Below, one piece after another: positions 1 through 5,838 of a stretch of 13,171 nt of DNA (its first letter is position 1; every line of letters begins with the position of its first letter). Source of the DNA: Muellerivita sp035541195 (lineage in GTDB: Bacteria > Oederibacteriota > Muellerivitia > Muellerivitales > Muellerivitaceae); assembly GCA_035541195.1 (NCBI GenBank), contig DATKNU010000023.1, positions 1 to 13,171 on the forward strand, read 5' to 3'. The notes beneath the pieces were generated by a model that saw only the letters and a program-made list of their open reading frames with translations, had not been told where the DNA came from and ran no database searches. Made by a program: the position numbers and the translations under genes.

Positions 1-2
1 TG

Positions 3-524
3 GCTTCCCTGAAGGGCAAGGCCGCCCGGGTGGGTTCCTTCGCCCAAGCCGCTTCCCATGGCGAGCTTTTGATCAGCGCCACCCACGGCCAGAATTCGGT
101 CGAGGCCATGAAACTGGCCGGGGCGGACAAGGCCGGCGCCAAGACCCTGATCGACACCGCCAATGAGCTGGACTTCAGCAAGGGCTTTCCCATGGCGCTG
201 GCCAGCGAGGCGCGGTCGGTGGCGGCGGATCTTCAGGCGGCCTTCCCCAACCTGAAGGTGGTGAAGTGCTTCAATACCCTGGCGGCGCCCTTGATGGTGA
301 ATCCGGGGATGCTCAAAGGCGGGGACCACACCATCTTCCTATCGGGCAACGACCCTTCCGCCAAGGCCCAGGTCGTCGAGCTCCTGAAGTCTTTCGGCTG
401 GACCGACATCCTGGACCTGGGGGACCTTTCGGCCGCCAAGGGCCAGGAGATGTACATGGGAATGTGGGTGCGGCTCTACGGCTCGCTCAAGAATGGAATG
501 ATCAACATCAAGGTTCAACGATAA
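3..524 (+). CDS. NADP-dependent oxidoreductase, COG2085/F420-reductase-like (5' truncated by window edge)
   Basis: The reading frame is open from the first bases and begins outside the window, so the N-terminal Rossmann nucleotide-binding glycine motif is not visible. The visible 173 or so residues resemble the C-terminal two thirds of the COG2085 family (NADP oxidoreductase, coenzyme F420-dependent domain). Features seen are a strand ending in DTAN-EL after an alternating alpha/beta stretch, then KVVKCFNTLAAPLM, then GGDHTIFLSGND and the helix AKAQVVELLKSFGW followed by ILDLGDLSAAKG. That order is typical of the family. A GTG at 30 could be read as a start, but the preceding codons (ASLKGKAAR) continue the fold, so an upstream start is more likely. 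Proteins of this type transfer hydride with NADP(H). The actual acceptor is unknown, and cofactor F420 use should not be assumed. The gene ends facing the SRPBCC gene. Confidence 0.8.
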   Translation, partial: ASLKGKAARVGSFAQAASHGELLISATHGQNSVEAMKLAGADKAGAKTLIDTANELDFSKGFPMALASEARSVAADLQAAFPNLKVVKCFNTLAAPLMVNPGMLKGGDHTIFLSGNDPSAKAQVVELLKSFGWTDILDLGDLSAAKGQEMYMGMWVRLYGSLKNGMINIKVQR

Positions 525-535
525 GGAGCATTCCC

Positions 536-577
536 CCGGGCCGATGGATTCCTGGGGTCATCCATCGAAACGCCCGG
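536..577. terminator. Hairpin with internal mismatch between convergent genes
   Basis: An outer stem CCGGGC (536-541) pairs with GCCCGG (572-577) and an inner stem CGATGGAT (542-549) pairs exactly with ATCCATCG (560-567). The loop is 10 nt and there is a small asymmetric internal loop (AAAC, 568-571). It begins 12 bases after the oxidoreductase stop. There is no T-run on either side, so it is not a textbook intrinsic terminator. Its position between two gene ends still makes a transcript-end or RNA-stabilising role likely. Confidence 0.5.
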
Positions 578-579
578 AG

Positions 580-625
580 GAAGTGACGGCTTTGTTTGAA
601 TGATTTGAACGGACGCCGTCACTTC
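580..625. terminator. 11-bp perfect inverted repeat between convergent genes
   Basis: GAACTG-like arms are not involved; the exact arms are GAAGTGACGGC (580-590) and GCCGTCACTTC (615-625), with a 24-nt AT-richer loop. The repeat lies 33 bases past the stop of the leftward SRPBCC gene and directly beside the hairpin at 536-577. Either strand forms the stem, so it could end transcripts from both sides. No poly-T follows, so termination is inferred from position only. Confidence 0.5.
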
Positions 626-658
626 TGATCAAGATCCCTTATCGTTGGACCGGCCTCG

Positions 659-1168
659 CTAAACCGAAAGCCGGCCATAGATTTCGGCGTCCTTGGCGCT
701 CCAAGTCCCCTGGGCCTGTTGGCGGTAAAGCTCCAAGATAAGGCCCCAGCCCTGGTCCATGCCGGCCACGTGCCGGCCCGTTTCGCCCATGCGCTCCAAG
801 TCGCGGTGCTCGAACTTGACCAAGGTGGTTTCGGGACCCTGCGGGATAAAGAGTATCTCAACCTCGGTTCGCAATTGAGGGTCAAATTTAAATTCGTCGT
901 TAATCTGCCAATTCAGCACCAGCCGGCTATTGGGTTCCCAATGAAGCACATGGCCGCAGTCGCATTGACTTTGATCCTCGTGGGCGCTGTACCACCGCCC
1001 CCCGGGTTTGGGCTCCAGGATCATGGCGGTCATTTTTTTGTCCCCCCCGATATGGTGGGACCTAGGCCACCAGAGGTCCATTTTTTGGGTGAAGATCTCG
1101 AAGGCGGTTTTTTGGGAAGCCTTCACCACCAGTTCTTTCTTGATCGACGACTTGGTTTGACCGCTCAT
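659..1168 (-). CDS. SRPBCC/AHSA1-like domain protein
   Basis: The protein has 169 residues from the chosen start. It opens with KKELVVKASQKTAFEIFT, the first strand and helix of the START/Bet v 1-like (SRPBCC, AHSA1) fold. It continues with MILEPKPGGRWYS, a cysteine pair in QCDCGHVLHWEPNSRLVLNW, and a last long helix around GMDQGWGLILELYRQ, all in the expected family order. These proteins enclose a hydrophobic cavity and bind small lipophilic ligands; no enzyme activity can be read from the sequence. The ATG at 1168 overlaps the stop of the upstream arsR in the pattern ATGA and has AGGGGG just upstream, so translational coupling is likely. A longer frame back to 1228 lies inside arsR and is not needed. 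ArsR-SRPBCC pairs are a recurrent bacterial arrangement in which the ArsR protein probably controls both genes. Confidence 0.85.
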   Translation of the reverse strand: MSGQTKSSIKKELVVKASQKTAFEIFTQKMDLWWPRSHHIGGDKKMTAMILEPKPGGRWYSAHEDQSQCDCGHVLHWEPNSRLVLNWQINDEFKFDPQLRTEVEILFIPQGPETTLVKFEHRDLERMGETGRHVAGMDQGWGLILELYRQQAQGTWSAKDAEIYGRLSV

Positions 1169-1488
1169 TTTTCCCCCTTTTGGGCTTTTTCGGCGGCGGC
1201 CTTGAACGAAACCAAGGCCGCGTCCCAAAGCCTGTCTAAATAATCCCGCATGGCCGTCACCCCTTCGGGGGCTAGCTGGTAAAGATGGCGGGTCCCCCTT
1301 TGCTCCAAGAGAACCAGGCCGGCGTCTTTAAGCACCTTGAGGTGCTGGGAGACCGCCGGCCGTGATACCCGAAGACCGGCGCTCAAATCCACCACGGCTT
1401 GAGGGCCCTTGACCAGGCGCTCAAAAATCTCGCGCCGGGTAGGGTCGCCCAAGGCTTGGAATAGGATTGCCGGTTTTAAGTTAGCCAT
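1165..1488 (-). CDS. ArsR-family winged-helix transcriptional regulator
   Basis: This is a 107-residue protein, the usual size for a stand-alone ArsR regulator. Near the N-terminus it has ALGDPTRREIFERL, a family hallmark. The recognition helix region follows (SRPAVSQHLKVLKDAGLV), then the wing (LEQRGTRHLYQLAPEGV). I see no cysteine pair of the metal-sensing type, so a metal ligand is unlikely. This is closer to the SdpR-like branch, which acts as an autorepressor next to a partner gene. The start is the ATG at 1488, because the protein begins directly with the first helix and a strong promoter sits immediately upstream. There is no Shine-Dalgarno sequence at a suitable distance. The stop codon overlaps the start of the SRPBCC gene by ATGA, so the two form an operon. 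Confidence 0.92.
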   Translation of the reverse strand: MANLKPAILFQALGDPTRREIFERLVKGPQAVVDLSAGLRVSRPAVSQHLKVLKDAGLVLLEQRGTRHLYQLAPEGVTAMRDYLDRLWDAALVSFKAAAEKAQKGEK

Positions 1489-1504
1489 AACTTACGGTTA
1501 GTTA
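1488..1504. promoter_or_regulatory. Candidate ArsR operator
   Basis: The inverted repeat TAACT (1488-1492), 7-base spacer, AGTTA (1500-1504) overlaps the -10 box, the likely transcription start and the first base of arsR. ArsR-type repressors commonly bind AT-rich imperfect palindromes at this location, so autorepression is a reasonable inference. The short arms keep confidence moderate. Confidence 0.5.
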
Positions 1505-1529
1505 TAGCTTACCTTTTGCGGAATGTCAA
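1501..1529 (-). promoter_or_regulatory. sigma70-type promoter of the arsR-SRPBCC operon
   Basis: On the minus strand TTGACA (1524-1529), an exact consensus -35, is followed after 17 bases by TATAAC (1501-1506), one mismatch from the consensus -10. Transcription would be expected to begin near 1494, about six bases before the arsR ATG. The mRNA would then be nearly leaderless, which fits the missing ribosome binding site. Confidence 0.8.
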
Positions 1530-1572
1530 TGACCTTTTACATACCGATACCAGGGGCTTTTCCTGCCCGAAT

Positions 1573-1682
1573 AGATTGGCTCTTAAAATCGCCAATCAAA
1601 AAGTCCTGAGCGGCGGCGGAAAAACACTCCCCGAACAGGTTTGCTCCTAAAACAAGGCGCAAACCAAGTCGTTCGGGGCGGA
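1573..1682. repeat. 110-bp direct repeat, copy 1
   Basis: This is the first of two copies, 132 bases apart start to start, with two substitutions (1602 and 1657) over 110 bp. It holds two stem-loops. The first has GATTGGC (1574-1580) pairing with GCCAATC (1591-1597). The second is a two-tier hairpin: CCCCGAAC (1629-1636) pairs with GTTCGGGG (1671-1678), and GGTTTGC (1638-1644) with GCAAACC (1659-1665). Both loops start with the same TCYTAAAA sequence just after GC. No open reading frame is preserved. I do not recognise the family. Confidence 0.9.
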
Positions 1683-1704
1683 ATAATCACGATAGGCCCC
1701 GGAC

Positions 1705-1814
1705 AGATTGGCTCTTAAAATCGCCAATCAAAACGTCCTGAGCGGCGGCGGAAAAACACTCCCCGAACAGGTTTGCTCCTAAAACAAGTCGCAAACCAAG
1801 TCGTTCGGGGCGGA
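1705..1814. repeat. 110-bp direct repeat, copy 2
   Basis: This is the second copy. Stems are at 1706-1712 with 1723-1729, at 1761-1768 with 1803-1810, and at 1770-1776 with 1791-1797. Both differences from copy 1 fall outside the stems: 1734 in the linker and 1789 in the loop. The 22-bp segment between the copies (1683-1704) is not part of the exact repeat, but its end CCCCGGAC resembles the CCCCGAAC that precedes the second stem-loop. The 3' end of this copy runs into the palindrome at 1811-1852. Confidence 0.9.
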
Positions 1815-1852
1815 GGTGACTTGATATACAAGTCATTTGGAAGTCACCTCCG
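1811..1852. repeat. 12-bp perfect palindrome upstream of the dioxygenase gene
   Basis: CGGAGGTGACTT (1811-1822) is the exact reverse complement of AAGTCACCTCCG (1841-1852), with an 18-nt loop. A competing shorter pairing exists inside it (GACTT with AAGTC). There is no T-run, so terminator activity in the usual sense is not shown. It lies 60 bases before the start codon of the dioxygenase gene, so in a transcript from upstream it would form a stable 5' hairpin. Confidence 0.6.
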
Positions 1853-1911
1853 GGTAACTTCTTGTAACCAGGGCGACTCCTTCCGATGATGGGCTTTGAA
1901 ACGAGGTCGCC

Positions 1912-2682
1912 ATGAACCAGATGCCCGTCTTATTCGTCGGCCATGGGTCGCCCATGATCGGCGTGGAGGAAAATTCATTCACCCAAAGCCTCAACCGCCT
2001 GGGCGGGCAACTGCCCAGGCCCCAAGCCATCGCGCTGGTGTCGGCCCATTGGGTCACGCCCGGCACCAGGGTTTCCACCCAGGCTTCCCCCCAACAGATT
2101 TATGACTTTGGGGGCTTTCCCCAAAAGCTTTACGAAGTGAAATATCCCGCTCCCGGCGCGCCCGAGGAAGCCAAGGTTTTGGTCGGCGAATTGGGTTTTT
2201 CCCCCGATGAATCCTGGGGCTTGGACCATGGCGCCTGGACGGTCTTGAAACACCTTTATCCCAAGGCCGACATCCCGACCTTTCAAATAAGCCTCGACCT
2301 GAACCAAAAACTCTCAGGCCACTTTGAATTGGGGCAAAAGCTAGGGATTTTGCGAAAAAGAGGTGTGCTGCTCATCGGCAGCGGCAACCTGACCCATAAC
2401 CTGCGGGACCTGGACTTCAACGAGGACGCCGAACCCTTTGACTGGGCGGTGGATTTCGACGCCAAGGCCAAGCGGGCTTTGGACGCGCGGGATTTTGACG
2501 CTTTCATCCATCCCCAAGACACTTGGGGCGAAAAGGCCTTTCGCCGCGCCCATCCCACGGCGGAACATTATTTGCCGCTGCTTTACGTCTTGGGGGCCTC
2601 CCAAAACGGCGATGCCTTGTCTTATCCTTATGAGGGGATCCAAAACGGGAGTCTTTCCATGAGGGCGGTGTTGTTCCAATAA
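1912..2682 (+). CDS. ygiD: LigB/DODA-type extradiol dioxygenase, YgiD-like
   Basis: The protein has 256 residues, close to the usual 260 or so of the YgiD/plant DODA group within the class III extradiol dioxygenases (LigB superfamily). Conserved blocks appear in order: VLFVGHGSPM (His11), ALVSAHW (His46), YDFGGFP, WGLDHGAW (His106), LIGSGNLTHNL (His162) and AHPTAEHYLPLLYVLGA (His219). His11, His46 and His219 are the likely metal ligands by analogy with YgiD, and His106 and His162 line the active site. The family opens catechol rings such as DOPA with O2, using Fe(II) or Zn(II)-containing forms, in the cytoplasm; the physiological substrate is unknown. GAGG lies 5 bases before the ATG at 1912. 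A pirin gene follows after 10 bases, and aromatic dioxygenase plus pirin is a plausible functional pair. The symbol reflects similarity only. Confidence 0.88.
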   Translation: MNQMPVLFVGHGSPMIGVEENSFTQSLNRLGGQLPRPQAIALVSAHWVTPGTRVSTQASPQQIYDFGGFPQKLYEVKYPAPGAPEEAKVLVGELGFSPDESWGLDHGAWTVLKHLYPKADIPTFQISLDLNQKLSGHFELGQKLGILRKRGVLLIGSGNLTHNLRDLDFNEDAEPFDWAVDFDAKAKRALDARDFDAFIHPQDTWGEKAFRRAHPTAEHYLPLLYVLGASQNGDALSYPYEGIQNGSLSMRAVLFQ

Positions 2683-2687
2683 GGAGG
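2682..2687 (+). promoter_or_regulatory. Ribosome binding site of the pirin gene
   Basis: AGGAGG, five bases before the ATG at 2693 and overlapping the TAA stop of the dioxygenase gene, is a full consensus Shine-Dalgarno sequence. It fixes the pirin start and supports co-translation of the two genes. Confidence 0.85.
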
Positions 2688-2692
2688 GTTTT

Positions 2693-3415
2693 ATGTTGAA
2701 GACCAGGCTTTCCCAAGAGCGGGGCCAAGCCGACCACGGCTGGCTCAAGAGTTTCTATACCTTCTCCTTCGCGGATTACCAGGATCCGGGATTCAACGGC
2801 TTCCGCGCCCTTCGGGTCATCAATGAGGACCGGGTGGAACCGGGGCAAGGTTTCGGCCGGCATCCCCACGACAACATGGAGATCCTCAGCTATGTGCTGG
2901 AAGGGTCTTTGGAGCACAAGGACAGCATGGGGACGGGCTCGGTCTTAAAACCCGGGGACGTGCAGGTCATGAGCGCGGGCACCGGCGTGGCCCACAGCGA
3001 GTTCAACCCCTCCTGGCTTGAGCCCGTGCATTTCCTGCAGATTTGGATGTTCCCCGACGCGCGCAACCTCAAGCCCCGCTACGACCAGAAGCATTTTCCC
3101 GAGGGGGACAAGAAGGACCGGTTATTGCTCATCGCCTCCAAGTCGGGCCGGGAGGGGTCGGTGGTGATCCACCAGGACATCGAGCTTTACGCCTCGAAAC
3201 TTTCGGCAGGTAAAAAGCTGGAGGCGCCCCTACGGGAGGGATCGGGCTTTTGGCTCCAGCTGGTGGAGGGGCAACTTTCGGTCCAGGGCCAAATCCTCTC
3301 GTCCGGCGACGCGCTCTATGGCGAAGGCGAGAAAGCGTTGGAAATAAAAGCCGGCCGGGATTCCCACTTCCTGCTCTTTGACCTGGGGCCCTTTCATCGG
3401 CCGGCAAGGGCCTGA
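2693..3415 (+). CDS. Pirin family protein (quercetinase-like, YhhW type)
   Basis: This 240-residue bicupin is close to the usual bacterial pirin length of about 230-290. The N-terminal cupin carries the metal site: RHPHDNMEILSYVLEG gives His57 and His59, and GTGVAHSEFN gives His101 and Glu103. These match the numbering and spacing of the iron ligands in characterised pirins. VMSAGTG and FLQIWMFPD are further family blocks. The C-terminal cupin is more diverged and lacks the histidines, as expected. Bacterial pirins such as YhhW can cleave quercetin with O2; others bind regulatory or metabolic proteins, so the role here is open. Translation starts from a strong site overlapping the end of the dioxygenase gene, and the two genes are almost certainly one operon. 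Confidence 0.93.
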   Translation: MLKTRLSQERGQADHGWLKSFYTFSFADYQDPGFNGFRALRVINEDRVEPGQGFGRHPHDNMEILSYVLEGSLEHKDSMGTGSVLKPGDVQVMSAGTGVAHSEFNPSWLEPVHFLQIWMFPDARNLKPRYDQKHFPEGDKKDRLLLIASKSGREGSVVIHQDIELYASKLSAGKKLEAPLREGSGFWLQLVEGQLSVQGQILSSGDALYGEGEKALEIKAGRDSHFLLFDLGPFHRPARA

Positions 3416-3492
3416 GCCCCTTTTGGCGGGGACCCCTTGCGCCCCGCGCCCCGGGGATGGAACAATGCCCCATCTTATTGGGGGAGGGGCTT

Positions 3493-4149
3493 GTGGAACA
3501 AAGGGCGGATGTTTTCGTCGGGGTGCATAAGGGTTTGAGGCGCGGGCTTTTGGGCCTTTCGCAGAAATTAAGCAGCGTGGATTGGGCGGACCCCCAAGAC
3601 GTGAAGGCCGTCGAGGCCGAATTCAAGAACATGATTTATTTCCTCCGGGAACACGCCGAAAACGAGGACCAGATCCAGGCGCCGACGCTTGAGCAAAAGG
3701 CCCCCGGGGCCACCCGCCAAATGGCGGAGGACCACCACCGGCTTGAAAAGCAAATCGACCAATTGGAAAAGGATTGGGAAGCGGCGGCCAAGGACGCCTT
3801 CCCGCCCGAATTAGGCTACCGCCTTTACTTAAGCTATAACCGTTTCCTGTCCGCTTACCTGGCCCATCTGGACATGGAAGAGGGGCCCATCACGGAGGCG
3901 GTCTACCGGCATTTCACCGATGAGGAAATCAAAGCTATGGTGGGCCGCATCCTGGCCAAAACTTCCCCGCAGGACATGGGCATGATGCTTTCCTATATGA
4001 TTCCCGGCATGAACGCCGCCGAGCGGCTGAGTTTCCTGTCGGGGGTGAAGGCCACCGCGCCCGCGCCGGTGTTTGAGGGGCTTAAAGGTTTAGCCCAAAA
4101 GGTGCTGGCGCCCAAGGATTGGGAGAAACTTTCGGCCAAATTGGGATGA
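3493..4149 (+). CDS. Hemerythrin HHE-domain protein
   Basis: Numbered from the GTG chosen here (218 residues), the ligand set of a di-iron hemerythrin/HHE four-helix bundle is present: His12 (VHKGLRR), His54 and Glu58 (REHAENE), His81 or His82 (EDHHRLE), and His125 with Glu129/130 (HLDMEE). A C-terminal part of about 85 residues, including TSPQDMGMMLSYMIPGM, extends beyond the domain, and similar extensions occur in other bacterial HHE proteins. Such proteins bind O2 or other small redox ligands or store iron; which applies here cannot be told. I chose the GTG because GGAGG lies five bases upstream, at 3483-3487. An in-frame ATG at 3457 has no ribosome site, lies just after a CCCCGGGG block and would add 12 unconserved residues. 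The stop overlaps the start of the AlkD-type gene by ATGA. Confidence 0.85.
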   Translation: MEQRADVFVGVHKGLRRGLLGLSQKLSSVDWADPQDVKAVEAEFKNMIYFLREHAENEDQIQAPTLEQKAPGATRQMAEDHHRLEKQIDQLEKDWEAAAKDAFPPELGYRLYLSYNRFLSAYLAHLDMEEGPITEAVYRHFTDEEIKAMVGRILAKTSPQDMGMMLSYMIPGMNAAERLSFLSGVKATAPAPVFEGLKGLAQKVLAPKDWEKLSAKLG

Positions 4150-4853
4150 AAGTTTCGCGCGGCCCCACTCACGCCCAGGCCCTCAAAGCCTTACGCCGCC
4201 ACGCGGACCCGAAAAAAGCCGCGACCTATCGGGGATTCTTCAAAAACTCGAAGAACGACATTTTCCTGGGCGTGACCACGCCCCAAATGAGGGAAGTCTC
4301 AAAAGCGTTCCGGGGGTTGGCCTTTCCCGACCTTCGAAAGCTCATGGCTTCCCGGGTGCATGAGGAACGGTCGCTGGCCCACGCGGTCTTGGTGTGGCGA
4401 TACGCCAAGGCCGACGAGCCGGGGAAAAAGCGGATCTTTGATTTCTACCTGGCCAACCGGCGCTTCATCCACGATTGGGACGGGGTGGACGACAGCGCGC
4501 CTTATTTGGTGGGGCCGCATTTGCTGCGCCGAAGCCGCAAGGTGCTCTTCCAACTGGCGAAGTCCAAAAGCCTTTGGGATAGGCGCATCGCCATCGTGTC
4601 CACCTGGTGGTTCATCCGCCAGGGCGACGTGGCCGACACCTTCCGGTTGGCGCAAAAACTCCTCAAGGACGAGCAAGACCTGATCCACAAGGCCGTGGGT
4701 TGGATGCTTCGCGAGGCGGGCAAGCGGGATTTGGGCCGCTTGAAGGGTTTTCTTGAAAAAAACGCCTTGAAGATGCCCCGCACCATGCTGCGCTACGCCA
4801 TTGAGAAATTCCCCGAGAAGGAACGCAAGCGCTGGCTTTCTAAAACCGAATGA
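4146..4853 (+). CDS. AlkD-type DNA alkylation repair glycosylase (HEAT-like repeats)
   Basis: The protein is 235 residues, the standard AlkD size, and almost all helical. Conserved landmarks are FFKNSKNDIFLGVTTPQMR near the N-terminus, FIHDWDGVDDSAPYLVG (Trp111, Asp115), WDRRIAIVSTWWFI, and KAVGWMLREAGKRD (Trp186), then MPRTMLRYAIEKFP at the end. Trp111, Asp115 and Trp186 correspond to the catalytic-pocket Trp109, Asp113 and Trp187 of Bacillus cereus AlkD. That enzyme excises positively charged alkylated purines such as 3-methyl- and 7-methyl-adducts without base flipping. A start at 4119 is possible but lies inside the hemerythrin gene. The ATG at 4146 forms an ATGA overlap with that gene's stop, so coupling is likely. 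The 3' end overlaps the convergent oxidoreductase gene by 14 bp. Confidence 0.93.
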   Translation: MKVSRGPTHAQALKALRRHADPKKAATYRGFFKNSKNDIFLGVTTPQMREVSKAFRGLAFPDLRKLMASRVHEERSLAHAVLVWRYAKADEPGKKRIFDFYLANRRFIHDWDGVDDSAPYLVGPHLLRRSRKVLFQLAKSKSLWDRRIAIVSTWWFIRQGDVADTFRLAQKLLKDEQDLIHKAVGWMLREAGKRDLGRLKGFLEKNALKMPRTMLRYAIEKFPEKERKRWLSKTE

Positions 4854-5832
4854 CCTGTTTCACCCGGGTTTGGCCTTCGTTCATCCTCGCGTAAGCCGCT
4901 GGGGCTTCCTCGTAGGCGATGACCTCCACTTCCGGCGCCTCCACTTTCCCCATCTCAATCAGCTTGGCCAGTTCCCGCAGGATGTCGCCGCTTTCCTGGA
5001 AGGACAGCTTCAGTGAATCCACGCCCTTGAGGGTGGCTTCCTGGTGGTAAAAATCGGCCAGGTTGAAGCTGACGGGCGTTCCGGGCGCGGCGGCGATGCA
5101 AACCTGGCGTCCCCGGCGGGCCAGGCTTTTCAGCCCCGCCTCAAATAAGGGCGGGCCCACGGTGTCAAAGACCAGCTCGGCGCCCCGCCCTTCGGTGAGT
5201 TCCTTCACCCTCAAAACCAAGTCCTCCCGGTCCAGGGCGACCCAATGATCCACCGGTAGCGCCTTCACCCGATCCAGGCCCGAGGCCTTGGAAAGGGTCC
5301 CGATGATTTTGGCGCGCTTGGTTTTGGCGAGCCTCGCCGCCGCCGATCCCACCGCGCCGCCGGCGCCCAAGATGAGCACCGTCTCGCCTTCCTTCAGCCC
5401 GCCCGCCGTGAAAAGCGATTGCCAGGCCGTGGTGAAAGGCACGCCCAGCCCCGCGGCTTGCTCAAAGGAAATACGGGAAGGTTTCAGGGCCAGGCTCTCG
5501 GCGGGGACGGCGATGATTTCGGCCTGGGCCCCGTCCCGGGTGAAGCCGGCTCCCGGCGGCGAGGCGAAGACTTCCCGGCCGATCAGGTCGGGCGGGCCTT
5601 TTAAGACCGCCCCGGCGAAATCCCGTCCGGGAATCCGGGGGAGCGTGGTGAAGGGGAAGCGGCCCAAGACATTTTTCACGTCGCTGGGGTTGATGGCGGC
5701 GCGGTGCACCTGAACCAAGGCCTCGCCGGGCTTCAGCTCGGGCCAAGGGCGCAAGCCCAGCTTCAGCTCGTCCAGGCTTCCGGTTTTCTCGAAATAAAGG
5801 GCCCGCATCCGGCGGGCGACGCTTTGTCCCAT
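4840..5832 (-). CDS. Zinc-free medium-chain dehydrogenase, quinone oxidoreductase-like
   Basis: The protein is 330 residues from the start chosen. The GroES-like N-terminal domain shows PGEALVQVHRAAINPSDVKNVLG and the family block PRIPGRDFAGAV. The Rossmann domain has GAGGAVG (156-162), which binds NAD(P)H, after LKEGETVLIL. FDTVG and the closing KQVIRF are further markers. The cysteines and histidines that bind catalytic and structural zinc in alcohol dehydrogenases are absent, which places it with the QOR-like reductases of quinones, enones or similar electrophiles. The frame is open for another 95 codons upstream, but that sequence runs through tRNA-derived repeats and is not protein-like. 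The ATG at 5832 has a TATAAT six bases before it and no ribosome site, consistent with a leaderless mRNA. A second ATG at 5808 (MRALYFEKTG) matches typical QOR starts and is the main alternative. Confidence 0.9.
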   Translation of the reverse strand: MGQSVARRMRALYFEKTGSLDELKLGLRPWPELKPGEALVQVHRAAINPSDVKNVLGRFPFTTLPRIPGRDFAGAVLKGPPDLIGREVFASPPGAGFTRDGAQAEIIAVPAESLALKPSRISFEQAAGLGVPFTTAWQSLFTAGGLKEGETVLILGAGGAVGSAAARLAKTKRAKIIGTLSKASGLDRVKALPVDHWVALDREDLVLRVKELTEGRGAELVFDTVGPPLFEAGLKSLARRGRQVCIAAAPGTPVSFNLADFYHQEATLKGVDSLKLSFQESGDILRELAKLIEMGKVEAPEVEVIAYEEAPAAYARMNEGQTRVKQVIRF

Positions 5833-5838
5833 GGGGGG

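Noticed and set aside
1573..1814. CRISPR array or integron attC sites
   Set aside because: Only two long copies (110 bp) with a 22-bp gap and internal palindromes, so not CRISPR. The arms CCCCGAAC/GTTCGGGG resemble but do not match the attC core consensus (GTTRRRY), and no gene cassette or integrase is present.
1823..1860. Promoter for the dioxygenase gene within TTGATA...TAACTT
   Set aside because: The hexamers are too far apart or too weak at any acceptable spacing, and they overlap the palindrome; no promoter can be assigned with confidence.
3129..3632. 167-codon leftward frame across pirin and HHE genes
   Set aside because: Opposite two well-supported genes and rich in Pro/Arg/Gly without motifs.
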